Of a stretch of DNA of 64,000 bases, positions 1 through 11,883 are shown piece by piece. Both the position numbers and the translations under genes were made by a program. The DNA is from Scalesia atractyloides. Taxonomy: Eukaryota > Streptophyta > Magnoliopsida > Asterales > Asteraceae. The stretch is taken from assembly GCA_947069175.1 (NCBI GenBank), contig CAMTDV010000012.1:36922341-36986340 (forward strand). Direction: 5' to 3'. The notes beneath the pieces were generated by a model. That model saw only the letters and a list, made by a program, of their open reading frames with translations, was not told the origin of the DNA and searched no databases. Positions within the stretch are counted from its first letter, which is position 1; every line of letters begins with the position of its first letter.

Positions 1-3
1 ACT

Positions 4-288
4 CTAATAGCAAGAATCAAGAAACTTTAACTTCAACTCCACCGAGCAATGAACCTCTCGATATATGTCATTGATCTTTGTCATGAACTCTAGATCTCTA
101 TCTCCACACTCTATATTACTCACAACACACAGGTCACAAACGGAAGCTGTCGGCATCGCCCTCAGGTCCCTTGAAACCTGGTCTGTCGTCAGCAGACCAA
201 GTTGCAGTCTGTTAAAACACATCTTCAGCTCTTGAAGAGTGGACCTATCAACATAAACTTGCTCTTCGATTTGTTTAAAAACGTTGCT
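4..288 (-). CDS. Unrecognised open frame, possible C-terminal exon
   Basis: An open frame of about 94 codons ends in TAG at 4-6 and opens just after an in-frame TAA near 289. The first ATG is at 222, but the frame reads sensibly upstream of it, so a splice acceptor near 288 is as likely as a start there. The product is mixed and mostly helical, with three Cys within 15 residues (VCDLCVVSNIEC); no known domain is recognised. No promoter or partner exon can be assigned. It may be a real terminal exon, a transposon remnant or a chance frame. Confidence 0.2.
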   Translation of the reverse strand, partial: SNVFKQIEEQVYVDRSTLQELKMCFNRLQLGLLTTDQVSRDLRAMPTASVCDLCVVSNIECGDRDLEFMTKINDIYREVHCSVELKLKFLDSCY

Positions 289-735
289 TTAAATCGTCAG
301 ATTGTGTAGAAGTATATGATGTCATTTTAATATATTTATAAGAACTAATGCAAAACAATAACAATTGCTCTTTTATTTCGCCGAATGAATCAGTGTATGA
401 TGAAAAAAAACATTTGAATTGGCAATGCTATTATATAGTGAAATGTATACCAATCCAAAGGTCAGATTTAAATTCAAGCATTTAATAAAAATTTATATTT
501 AAAAACCATTTACATTTAATGATTTAAAAGGGAAAAACGTGTACATTTGATATAATCATGTACATTTATATTCAAAAACCCTGTGCATTTAATCCGAAAC
601 CTTTAAAAAATAAGTTTTCATGAGAAAGCAAGTAAAATTAAATATCTAGAAACCTAAAGTACAAATTTTAAACCTTCAAAATAGGTTATCATAATTAGTC
701 ATCTTTTCATTCAACATATCAAACATTTTAAACAC
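289..735. other. AT-rich intergenic stretch
   Basis: No coding frame, RNA gene or recognisable repeat is seen. It lies between the minus-strand frame ending at 4 and the TATA box of the decayed ORF at 837, so it would be a divergent promoter region if both were genes. Confidence 0.4.
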
Positions 736-743
736 TATAAAAG
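736..743 (+). promoter_or_regulatory. TATA box upstream of decayed ORF
   Basis: TATAAAAG lies 94 bp upstream of the ATG at 837, a normal plant promoter-to-start distance. It supports the view that 837-1139 was once a transcribed gene. Confidence 0.35.
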
Positions 744-836
744 CCTCATGATTAGTTTAGTTGAAAACAACAATTCACTTTTAGAAAAGTGCCCATCCAT
801 GAATAAACCATCCAAAAACACTCACACTCTTTCTAA

Positions 837-1139
837 ATGGCCAACAGATCCTTCTATCACTGGGCAGATACTAACGTTGTTAAAATGTAATTTTCAAGAT
901 GGTCACTCCAAGAGCAAAGGTTAGATGAAGAACTCAAGCAAAAAGTTGCTATCGTGAGTGACAATTATTATAAACAAATCTAGAGTAGCATTGCACTGCT
1001 GGATGAAGTTGTCTGTTCTACTCCATCAGAGTTCAAAGATAAAGCAGAAAAGTTTATCACATGACTGCTGAAACAGTATCAGAAGACTTGTGATATGCTA
1101 GCTGATCTACAAATTAAAAGAGAAAATGAAATTGCTTGA
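837..1139 (+). pseudogene. Decayed small ORF of about 100 codons with three in-frame stops
   Basis: From ATG 837 one frame stays sensible to a TGA at 1137-1139, interrupted by TAA at 888-890, TAG at 981-983 and TGA at 1062-1064. The TAG and TGA could each be one C-to-T change from CAG or CGA. The product would be charged and helical: it starts MANRSFYHWADTNVV and includes QEQRLDEELKQKVAIVSDNY. A TATA box sits 94 bp upstream. I do not recognise the family, and transposon origin is possible. The continuous frame across three stops is seen directly; that it was once a gene is inference. Confidence 0.35.
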
Positions 1140-1493
1140 AAGAAGACGAGAGTCATAGGCATCCTACGAAGTGTTAATTGAAGCGTGTAATTTTTAATAT
1201 TTTTCAAAATCAGAATTTTGTAATACTGTTTAATATCATGAAGAAAATTCAGACTTTGTTTTTTTTTATAAAGTTACAATCTTTTTATCAGTTATCAATT
1301 GGCAAAATGACAACTTTACGCTTAAATTACTAATATAACTTATCAGTGATCATTAGCAAACAAAGTATGACATATGCAAATAACGTATTGATTTCAAACA
1401 TTCCATCTATCAAATATATCAATTTCTTGACCAAACTTAGATATTAAAATTAACAATATTAATTAAAAATCAATAAATTCAAAAAACTCAAAT

Positions 1494-1494
<1 letters not shown>
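1140..1494. other. AT-rich intergenic, no gene seen
   Basis: No coding frame is seen. From about 1357 it enters a repeat block that recurs at about 3206. Confidence 0.4.
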
Positions 1495-1579
<85 letters not shown>

Positions 1580-2110
1580 AAATTCAGTAAACTTTGCAAT
1601 ATATAGATGATTATCAAATCAGAATACCAAACAACTACTAAATTCATCATTTAATAATAATATAGGTTTATCATATATCTAGTTTATATAATATTAATCA
1701 TAGTAATGTGATTCTTTTAATTACTGCACAAAATAAACTAAAAAAACACTATATAAATACAACACGATACAATACAATACAATAACAGTAATTTAAATAG
1801 TTCACATAATAAATTTTTAAAACACTACCTCAAAATAGATTGGTAAATACCTAGACAACTTTTTGCAAATTTCCAACTAACTCAACAAAGGTAGAAATCT
1901 AAATCGTATACGAAACTCTTGGTTTCCTGAATCATCCAACACAACTTTTTGCAATTCCATCACCATCTGCAACGAATCTCCATCATGCTTAAGTTTCTCT
2001 ATATTTAAATATAGTTTCTGATGAACTGAATGTACCTGGTGGTGAGAACCCTAGCCGTCACCTGTTGTTGATGCCGTGGTCACCCATGTTCATCAAGTCT
2101 CCACACACGC
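1357..2110. repeat. Dispersed repeat block, copy 1
   Basis: The part at 1357-1740 (around the CA/TA tract) recurs at about 3206-3550. The part at 1853-1960 (CGTATACGAAACTCT region) recurs at about 3760-3870 and 4192-4300. The part at 1979-2110 (ATCATGCTTAAGTTTCTC region) recurs at 4452-4590. The order is kept, so a unit of roughly 0.8-1 kb has been duplicated locally. It has no coding capacity and no clear terminal structure, so the element class is unknown. Confidence 0.6.
1495..1574. repeat. Compound microsatellite (CA)n(TA)n
   Basis: A long CA run passes directly into a TA run and ends TATTATAATA. The same compound tract in the same flanking context recurs, shorter, at about 3155-3188 and 3355-3380, so the tract belongs to a duplicated block. 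Confidence 0.9.
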
Positions 2111-3157
2111 GACTCTAGTATTCCCTTAACATCTCTTATCTAAATCAATCATAAATCACTATATCAGATGTCATAGACAAATTAATCAAATAGTTTTCTT
2201 AATATGTTCATCTGTTAATTACTTATCAAACATTCTGCATACAGAAATTAAAAAATTCTAAAAATTAACAATACAAGTAACTCAATTACAAACAACTCAA
2301 AGTTTCTAGAAAAAATCATCATATACCACTATATCATATGCTATATGTTAAGTAATCAGACACTTTCCATAACATGTTGATTTGTTAATTACCTAATTTA
2401 CAATAACTGTATGAATCTGAAAGAACTCAACCAGGTCCGTACACAACAAAATTGTATATGGAACACTTGGTTTCCTGAATGATCCAACTCAACAGAGATA
2501 AAAAATCTTAATCGTATACGAAAATCTCAACCGTATACGAAACTCTCGATTTCCTAAATTAAGTTCTAATGAACAAATAACAATTATCGTTAATGATTAA
2601 AGCGATAATGCAGTATAAACCTAACGATTTCAGATAAATCAGTTGCGTTAACAGTAAACACACAAATATGAAGCAAATCGATTGCGAACATTATAATATC
2701 TAACAGAAATGATTACCTACAAATAATCTGATGAATGTTGAATGAGATGTTGTTGATATGAACAGAATGGAAGGAAAAATCAACACTTTGTAGTGAGAGA
2801 GTGAGAGAGTGGTGAATTTCATGCGATAAGCATCAAGGCTCAGATACGTAATAGAGGGATAGGAACAAAGAAGATGTGCCTTATCACATGGTTGCAAATA
2901 CACGGTTGCATAGTCACAAAAGTTCAACTATGCCATCCGGATATTGCCACGCCAAGATACGGGTTGGATCTTCAATGTCTCCCTATTCTTAGATCATCAC
3001 AGCCTTTAAACAAATTCACTAAAATATAGCTACTAACAGCACAAAGAAAACCACCACCACCGTCTCGCCGGCGCATCGGAAGCAACCAGCGATATCATGA
3101 GCAATGCATTGATCATCATAGCCTTTAAACAAATTCATTAAAATACAGCTACTAACA

Positions 3158-3188
<31 letters not shown>

Positions 3189-3195
3189 ATATTCA
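2111..3195. other. Intergenic spacer between repeat copies
   Basis: No gene is seen. It carries a shorter copy of the CGTATACGAAACTCT segment near 2510-2550. A CACCACCACCGTCTCGCCG segment at 3048-3115 recurs, diverged, at 4600-4665. Confidence 0.4.
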
Positions 3196-3600
3196 GTAAA
3201 CTTTGCCATACACAAATAAAGTATGATATATGCAAATAACGTATTGATTTTAAACATTCCATCTATCAAATGTGTCAATTCCTTAACCAAACTTAGACAA
3301 TAAAATTAACAATATTAATCACAAATCAATAAATTCAAACTTAAACTCAAATTTTCACACACACATACACACACACACACAATATAAAATTTAGTAAACT
3401 TTGCCAATATATGGATGAATATCAAATAAGAATACCAAATAACTACTAAATTAATCATTTAATAATAACATAGGTTTATCATATATCTAATTTATATAAT
3501 ATTAATCATACTCATGTGATTCTTTTAAGTATCACACAAATCAAACTAAAAAAATTAAGCATGACACATAAACAATCTGATCAGAAAACTTACTGATATA
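3196..3600. repeat. Dispersed repeat block, copy 2
   Basis: This is a diverged copy of 1357-1740, including GCAAATAACGTATTGATTT and a CA microsatellite at about 3355-3380. It runs directly into the tandem duplication that starts at 3601. Confidence 0.6.
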
Positions 3601-4463
3601 TGATACCTAACTGATCACAAGACATAATGAAACATGAAATAGAACTAATCACAAAATGCTGAAATATGATACCGAACCAATCACAAAGTACTGAGAACAT
3701 ATAACAAACTTTTCAACTAAACTACTGAAATACGATACTAGAGGTAGAAAATTCACTAGACAACTTTTGCAAATTTCCAACTCAGTCAACCCAAGGTAGA
3801 AAATCTAAATCGTATATGAAACTCTCGGTTTCCGAAATCATCCAACACAACTTTTTGCAAATTTCCAACTATTCTCAACGGGTTTTAATGAAAACATATT
3901 AACAGTTAATAACTAAAATAAAAACAGTAATTAAATAAATGAATAAATAAAAAGTAAATTGGAACTATCGAGAGGTGAAGGCGGGGAGACGTCGTGAAGC
4001 TATGTTAACTTGAGATCAGATATCTCCATCATGATACCTAACTGATCACAAGACATAATGAAACATGAAATAGAACTAATCACAAAATGCTGAAATATGA
4101 TACCGAACCAATCACAAAGTACTGAGAACATATAACAAACTTTTCAACTAAACTACTGAAATACGATACTAGAGGTAGAAAATTCACTAGACAACTTTTG
4201 CAAATTTCCAACTCAGTCAACAAAGGTAGAAAATCTAAATCGTATATGAAACTCTCGGTTTCCGAAATCATCCAACACAACTTTTTGCAAATTTCCAACT
4301 ATTCTCAACGGGTTTTAATGAAAACATATTAACAGTTAATAACTAAAATAAAAACAGTAATTAAATAAATTGAATAAATAAAAAGTAAATTGGAACTATC
4401 GAGAGGTGAAGGCGGGGAGACGTCGTGAAGCTATGTTAACTTGAGATCAGATATCTCCATCAT
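3601..4463. repeat. Near-identical 431-bp tandem duplication
   Basis: Unit 1 (3601-4031) and unit 2 (4032-4463) both start TGATACCTAACTGATCACAA and end GATATCTCCATCATG. I see only tiny differences: CAACCCAAGG versus CAACAAAGG, and AAATGAATAAATA versus AAATTGAATAAATA. The near identity implies a recent duplication, or an assembly artefact. It is non-coding. After unit 2 the sequence continues into the block shared with 1979-2110. Confidence 0.9.
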
Positions 4464-5821
4464 GCTTAAGTTTCTCTATATTCAAATATAATTTCCGATG
4501 AACTGAACTTACCTAGTGGTCGGAACCCTAGCCGTCACATGTTGTTGATGCCGTGGCCACCCATGTTTATCGAGTCTCCACACATGCAGCTTTAGTATTC
4601 TGACCACCACCACCATCTCGCCGTTGTAACGGAAGCAACCGACGATATCATGTGCAATGCATAGGTTACAATCATATTAAGTAGAGATTAATGTGAGGGA
4701 AGGTTTTAGAATTTTAGGAGAAAAGATGAGCAGAGAAATTAATGAGAGAGAAATGAAAAAAGTTTAGTGAAGATGAAATGATGAAGACTGTCATCAAATA
4801 CACTTGCTCATAATCTTGGAAAATTTGAATTTTGAAATTTAAAATACACCTCATCATATATTAATATTAATATTGATATTAATAATGAGACATTTAATAT
4901 TAAATATAATCCGAAAATACATGATTTATGATACAATAATGAGATAAGATTGACATTGTTGGATAGCCTATATGGCTGTCACGTCAGCATTGTGATGTAA
5001 TGTTTATCTCTTCTTTTATTGATATGGGAGATTTGAAAAACCTAATTTATTTTATTGTTTTTAACTTCATATCAATATGTTTAATTTTTGTCTCTTCTTA
5101 TTCTTTACGCTAAACCACACACCAAACCCTAATTGATCAAATACTGCTTTTATTCCAACCGCTACTGTACAGTACGTTTAACCACAAAAAGAAATAAGGA
5201 ATCAAGTTTAACCACAAAAAGAAAACCACGGATTTAGCTAATGGTTTCTAATGAAACTAATGTACAACTTCTAAAACAAAGAGTACAATCGACATTGCAC
5301 ACCAATATGCTATATAATCCAACTACCAATATCACATCGGTTCATCACCATCAGATGGAAGCCTAAACGACATCCAAACTATTGTACCAGTGCTCCAACA
5401 AACTCCACCGCACCGGTTAACCACCTCTGGCGAAAGCCCTCTACGAGGTCCGCATAATCGTTCAATATATGTAGTGGTTATAAAAAACATAAATGATGGC
5501 GGAGAAGGGTTAAAGATGGGGTGGTGGAGCCTCATTTAGAGAGAGATATATAACATTTAGCAATTTAGAAAAAGAAACAAAGTTAGAAAAAGAATGCCAA
5601 TGTCAGTTTAATGACCAAGAAAACCACCAAAATAAGAACCATGGAACTAACACATGATTTCATACGAAACAACTATACAACTTTACAAACACAAAGTACA
5701 ACTTGCAATGCAACAATTCGTAACGATTCGCATTTTGTACTTTCCTTATTTAGAAAGTGTAATCGTATTTCTATTAATGGAAACTCGTATTCATATCATA
5801 TTCTTATTTCGTTTCTAGTTT
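4464..5821. other. Intergenic DNA with repeat tail, no gene seen
   Basis: 4464-4665 is the tail of the local repeat family. From 4680 to 5821 I see AT-rich DNA without a convincing coding frame. A minus-strand open frame at 5332-5535 and a plus-strand frame at 5611-5826 have no recognisable motif. Confidence 0.4.
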
Positions 5822-7276
5822 TGTAATCCGAGACTTTGATCGTAATGAAATTCATACTTTATACATACTTGTCTTATATGCATTTGATCGTAAAATACAT
5901 GTTTACATACAAACCGATACCTATGATATGTGCAAATACTCATACATACATTCTCGATACTCAAATTATACTTACATACATGATATATACTTAAAAACAT
6001 GCCAAAACACCTAGTTTTAGCTTAAAAGGAGGAAAAAACCAAAGTTCAGGGGACAAATTGCAAAAAATGAATGTTCTGCCTAAATGAGCCTCTGGCGGGG
6101 CGCTAGAGGCAAGCCCTTTCCTCTCGCGGGTGGCGAGAGGCCTTGATCCGCGGCAAGTTGTTTCTTGCATACATGTTGGTCACTTTTTCCACATTTTTAC
6201 TCCTCAATCACCTTCAAACCTCATTAAACTCAAAACCCTACTAAACCACTATATAAACAAGCTTCCTAACACACTTTTTCACTTTCTAAACTCCTCTACA
6301 CTCTCAAAATTCTCTCAAATCAGTTGCAAACTCAAGAACAAGGGAGGATACTTTAAGTCCCAACGTGAGTTCATACTCATATTTTTACATCTTTTCTTCC
6401 ACTACAAAGCTTGGAACACCTCTAGGAGTTTTCCACAGGTTTACCATGGTAAACCAAGGTGGAATATCACCATTTTGAGGTCCAAACTTTCTGTTTTGAA
6501 AGATTACTTGTTAACTTTTATAAAACTTATTTTTCTTGATTGAATCATGTACCTACTTGTTCTTGAACTTATCTAAGGGTATGAGACTTGCTAGGAGTTT
6601 ATTATTAAGAGTTTAAGAGGTGCAAGCACCTCCAAACTTTCTGTTTTTTATAGGATTATCAACCCACAAGGGATGAAACCATCCGAGCTTGTCATGATTC
6701 TTGTGACAAGACTTCTGTTTTGGTATAGGTGTGAATACTTGGAAGCCTTGGCTATCCTACCTTCATTCCACCACATCACTTGATGTTTTCATCTTCCTAT
6801 ACCCAGGTGGTTTGCTAGACCCAAAGTGACTTAACCCCTTCTAGCCTCCGACACTTAGTTAACTCTTTTTATGTCGGGAATGGCTCACCCAGGTTAAAGC
6901 TTGCTTGGCTACTTGGTATAGCGAGAAGTTGTACATTTCCTTTCATTCATGACCATCCGAATCATCCTTGTGATGATTTGTGTATTGGTGAATCTTACAA
7001 ATGAGGTTAAAGGATGGTTATCCTCCTACCTGTATGCTTGACTTATATGACAATTTATGATAATCTTATGGACTTAGCTTAGAATTATTATATAACCTAT
7101 ACGATATATATATACACATAACCAAATCCTTGATGATAACCAACATGGTTACTTGTAATGGTAATAGGTTATATTATCTAAGTCTTGAACCTCTCATTAA
7201 CGATTCTAGTGGGTATCATGACCCATGAAATCACATCAATCTATACGGGACTTATAGTGTCAAAACCGAGGGTTAT
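5822..7276 (+). mobile_element. Gypsy-type LTR fragment, plus orientation
   Basis: It starts TGTAATCCGAGAC and has the layout of a long Asteraceae gypsy LTR. A GC-rich stem-loop region (about 6085-6150, CCTCTCGC...GCGAGAGG) is followed by a TATA box (TATAAAC at 6252-6258) and then a long untranslated R/U5-like stretch. It stops at 7276, where a TGTCACACCC boundary begins. The last 250 bp (about 7018-7270) recur at about 10588-10920. No gag or pol is attached. Element identity is inferred from layout. Confidence 0.45.
7018..7272 (+). repeat. Direct repeat, copy 1 of LTR-internal segment
   Basis: Starting TTATCCTCCTACCT and running to GGACTTATAGTGTCAA, this segment recurs in the same orientation at about 10588-10912. 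The second copy has a much longer microsatellite in the middle. Both are probably parts of related LTRs. Confidence 0.75.
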
Positions 7277-7365
7277 TGTCACACCCTGGTCATAACGGAA
7301 GCGCAATCGTGTGACTATGAGGTAATCATTACAACCAATTGTGTAAAAAAAATAAATCTACAACG

Positions 7366-7675
7366 ATCCCATGTTATCATGTCTTTGGGCCTAACCCATG
7401 TTATCTTGTCCTTGGGCCTAGCCTATGTAATCTTGCCTTTGGGCCTAGCCCATGTTATCATGTCTTTGGGCCTAGCCCATGTTATCTTTTCTTTGAGCCT
7501 AGCCCATGTTATCTTGTCCTTGGACCTACCCCATGTAATCTTGCCTTTGGGCCTAGCCCATGTTATCATGTCTTTGGGCCTTGCCTCATGTATTTTTGTA
7601 TTGTGGGCCTTGCCTATGTGTTTATGTATTTGGGCCTTGCCCATGTCTTTTATATAATGGGCCTAGCCCAACTTA
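7366..7675 (+). repeat. 27-bp minisatellite, about 11 units, with higher-order pattern
   Basis: The unit is close to CCCATGTTATCTTGTCCTTG plus GGCCTAG. Variants (TTATCATG, TTATCTTGTCC, TAATCTTGCC, TTATCTTTTC) recur in the order C-A-B-C-D-A-B-C, so blocks of three to four units were amplified together. The last three units are decayed. Because 27 is divisible by three, all frames stay open and give 9-residue peptide repeats; I do not regard these as protein-coding. Confidence 0.85.
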
Positions 7676-7879
7676 ATTTTTAGGAGTCCATATTATTTAT
7701 TTTCTTGCACTTAGTTTTATTTACTAAATATAAAGGTTATAAGTATTTCTTGCATATTTATATAAAACCACTTGTAACTTTTATACATTTCAACTTTCCA
7801 GATTTATTGTTATCGGTAATATATATATTCGTTAAGCGTCTAAAAATATATTATTTTTAAACGTGTCGTCGTAGTCATT

Positions 7880-7881
<2 letters not shown>

Positions 7882-7921
<40 letters not shown>
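7882..7921. repeat. (TA)n microsatellite
   Basis: About 20 uninterrupted TA dinucleotides. Confidence 0.95.
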
Positions 7922-7923
<2 letters not shown>

Positions 7924-10587
7924 CCGCATTGAAAGTCGCCCAAGTGTTGTAGTGGCTCTTCATGATGGCGATATGTTCGTTGATCATCGGTGAAATGGTG
8001 TATTGTATAAATTTGATCATTGTCCGAATAGCCCGCTCGTCCGATTATTTGTTTCAAGAATTGTCTAAAAGTGTATGTGTTTATGTAATTTATACTTGGT
8101 AACTTTCATGTATTTGGTGCGTTGTATTAGTTGGGTATTTTGTATAGTATACCCTAGAAATTCTAGTACACATCCATACACCTGTATTCTACACATTCAC
8201 TTATGCTGGTAACAACGTATGTACATATATTTTTATTCCCAAAAATATATATGTAATAAATCATACTCATTTTTAACTTGTAAAATATATTTAAGTATTT
8301 ATTAAATCCTTGGAAGGTTAGGGTTTAACCCTTAAACTTCCTTAATGACAGTTTAGGTCACTAATCGTGTTTAGCCCAGTTAATACTTTTTAATTGCGAT
8401 TAGTTTTTAGAAAATTTCGCCATTGTTCCCCCTAAACTATGGCGTTTTCCACGTTTCAAAAACGTATTTAATCCACTTTCTATTTTCCCAAATCATTGTT
8501 AATTCATCAAGTTCATCAAAAATCATTTTTCCAAGTAATATGCTCATAACTTTTCTTCAATATTTCATGAGCTTTTATACATGAGCTTTTTATACAAGCT
8601 TGTCCCTTTTGTATTTTTATACTTTAAAGCCTCTAAAAATTCCATATCTTTTAAGATTATCAAAATACCAAGTTTTTTCATGGACAACTTTTATAACCAT
8701 GTTTTATATAAAAATCAACTTTACTAGCTTTCAAAATCCAAGTTTCAAGTCTCATCTTGTATCATACTTTTTAAGAACAATATCAAGACTACATATATTC
8801 AAAGCTCATGAACTTGAAGATGATGATCTTACATGATTTAAACATATACTTGATTAAATCATATTTTTAAGCTTAATATACTAAGATCATCATTCTTGTA
8901 AAATTCTACAACAAATAAATAACATGATTATCATAAATAATATATTTTTATCTTGTTATTTCTTGTTATATTTTAGGGTTTTCGATGATTTCTTTCAAGA
9001 TATTCAAGATGAAGTTTACTTGTACTTTTGAAATCTACATGTTATAAGAACTTGAAATCAAAGTGAACTTACTACTAGCTCTTAAGCTAGGGATGATTCA
9101 AGATTAAGATGGTGGTGAGAAAATGAAGATCAAGATGATGAGAAAGCTCCAAAGAAAGCCATAATGCTTCTCCATCCTTGCTAGCTCCATAAATAGCCTT
9201 GTAATGGCTTGAAAGTAAGGATAATATGGTGTTTAGTGGTGGTTGTATGGTGGTTTAGGGTGATGGTGATGGGCTGAAAATGAGAGAGAGACTAGAGGAG
9301 TTCTTGGTAATTTTTTTGTGAAACGAAAATGTTGAAGGAAAGAATGGTGATGTTATAATTATATAATCTTTCAAGTTCAAGATTCAAACTTCATGTGCAT
9401 ACTCAAATCTTTACATTTTCAACACAAATCAAGTGGGTGGTGGGGGCCCACATTAGGGGGGTAAAGTGTAATATTTTGTAAAATATCTTTTATAAAATAT
9501 GAAATGTGATGAATTAATTAATCTTTGTAGATATTTTGGTCATTAAATTAAAATTGGTTAATTAGAGGGTTAAAGGTAGTTTAGGATGTTAGCTATTACT
9601 AACTAGTTCACTTGACTAGTTGGTATTTATTTTGGATGGTAAAAACACCACTAGTTCGCCCATCGGTTCGATTACGGTTGATATACGAAAGATATTATTT
9701 AGTACCGGAAGCTTTGGTTTTAGTTTACCATAAGTGCTATGGCGTTTATTTAGGATACTTCTGACATCAAAATATAGTTAACTAGCTCACTAGTCTAGTA
9801 GATGTTGAGTGTAAATGGTAGAAACGCCTTCCATTTCGTTAACCGTTCGATAATGGCACTTTTATATTATACCGACGGACAATTCCGCAAGTTGAAATTC
9901 CGCAACCATGAGATGTATGAAGGGGTTACAGATCCTGAATAAAGCTTAACTAGCTCTCTAGATTAATGTATACGGCTATCGGGTATTGAAATCTTCGTCG
10001 GTTAGACAATCGGTTGCTTCCCGGTCAAGTTGTGCATTGCTTGTCGTAATACCGAAAACGATGTCTTTTAGGTATTTTTGATAACCTCATATTGTTTTAA
10101 GGTGTTTGTCATTATTCTATTATAATTCTGGAGTCTCGGAAATACCGAATTAGTGATGCGGACGAATTGAAATTGTTACACTTTTAGCCGAAACGGACAA
10201 TTTTGAAGTTTAAGCGTTAAACCGGAAAGTTATGTATTATTGAAAGATGTGTCCCCATATTAGTGTTTTCATGTATATACGGACTCAGTTATGTCATTCG
10301 TATGCCGTTATTCATCGTTTTGTTTCGTTTCAGCAGTTTTGCTGACATGAATACTATGACCGTGAATAATGCGTCAAACACTTTCTACCAACACTTTTAG
10401 GACATAGTTTGATTTGTTTCGCATCGTGACGGAAACCAATATATACTATAGCATGTTTAACTTGTCATATAACTGTTATATGATGTACGACTCAGTTACA
10501 TAATCGAATTACGATAAATGCATGAGATTATGTACTAAAAATAGTGATTATATTATACGGAATTACCGGGTATTTGCTCTTTGTTAC

Positions 10588-10674
10588 AATTATCCTCCTA
10601 CCTCCATGCTTGACTTATATGACAATCTATGATAATCTTGATGGACTTAGCTTAGAGTTATTATATAATCTATA

Positions 10675-10757
<83 letters not shown>

Positions 10758-10920
10758 GAGACACACACATAACCGAATCCTTGATGATAACCAACATGGT
10801 TACTTGTAATGGTAATATGTTATATTATCTAAGTCTTGAACCTCTCGTCAATGATTCTAATGGGTATCTTGACCCATGAAATCACATCAACCCATACAGG
10901 ACTTATAGTGTCAAGAACTA
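10588..10920 (+). repeat. Direct repeat, copy 2, expanded by (TA)n(GA)n
   Basis: It is homologous to 7018-7272 on both sides of the microsatellite. Copy 1 has only a short ATATATATATACACATAACC tract at this point. Copy 2 carries about 90 bp of TA then GA repeats. Confidence 0.75.
10677..10770. repeat. Compound microsatellite (TA)n(GA)n(CA)n
   Basis: About 24 TA units are followed by about 12 GA units with one interruption, then a short ACACACAC. Confidence 0.95.
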
Positions 10921-11883
10921 GGGTTTAAGTCTAGATAATTACTTTCTCATATACATAGTTTTGCATACTTTAATTCCAAATTCGAATCCTCCGCTAACCT
11001 CTGAAAACTCATACACATTCGTTTACCCCATGTAGGGTAACCTCGATGTTCCATCCTCCAAATTCTCCAACTCTTCACGGGAATAACAAACGAAGCTTTG
11101 CAAAACCGTGAGTATACTCGACCCCGTTTTACTTTTACACATTTGGGTGCAATACATGTACTTTATGCAAAATCACACAAACATGCTTATACATAAATCA
11201 CAAAACAATCTTTATACATGCTCTTTGTGCTAAACTTGAAATCACACTGTCTTATACTTAGTCATTAACTTCGATCAAGCCTCCCTTAATATGTATAGCG
11301 CTATAGGAGTAACGCACCGCCCGTAAGCTTGAAGTCATGTTAAATTAAACATATACGGTATTTTCATTGCTATGAATAGATTACTCTAGCAGGAAACTTT
11401 GGGTTGACTTGTATAATTGCATGATAGTTTAATGTATGTTATCCTCGAGATTAGACATTTATGCATGAAGATTGCTTAGAACGTTTATACGATGCTACTA
11501 TTCAAACTTGTATGTTCGCCAATGCCTTGTGTGTTGAACTATACTTTAACATGTATTAAAGGTTGATTGTTGATGATGATGACGTTGGAAACGAGTAGGA
11601 TGACTTAGATACTCATTTAAATTTTTATTAGAAATGTTGTTGTACTTGTATCTCGTTTCAAACATGTTGTATTTGATTTCAAACCGTTGTACTTGATCAT
11701 AATCCATGAAATGAAATTTTGTTATTTAAATACTTGTCACTTATTAGCGTTATGAAGTCTCGAGCAATCTCGTTTGTCCCGCCCCGATGTTTCCGCCATC
11801 GGTTGGGATGTGACACAATTTGTTGCTAATTTATATAATATAAATATAAATATGAAAATCATTCTTTTAATTAAGTTCAAGTC

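Larger units (their letters stand above)
7277..11815. mobile_element. 4.5-kb LTR-like block bounded by TGTCACA...TGTGACA
   Basis: The left end reads TGTCACACCCTGG and the right end GGTTGGGATGTGACA, so the ends are inverted copies of the TGTCACACCC start typical of large Asteraceae gypsy LTRs. There is no gag or pol inside, so a solo LTR or two abutting LTR pieces is most likely. The flanking pentamers GTTAT and CAATT do not match, so I see no target duplication. Inside are a 27-bp minisatellite, a TA tract, promoter-like minus-strand sequence around 9100-9400, and a second copy of the segment at 7018-7272. Orientation is not settled. Confidence 0.4.

Noticed and set aside
5332..5535. 67-codon minus-strand frame
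   Set aside because: No recognisable domain, and the opposite strand is open over the same bases.
7339..7683. Plus-strand open frames of 114 and 92 codons with 9-residue repeats, and a minus-strand counterpart
   Set aside because: All arise from a 27-bp minisatellite that keeps every frame open; there is no codon bias or domain.
10544..10726. Open frame ending in an alternating Tyr-Ile tail
   Set aside because: It is a translation of the TA microsatellite.
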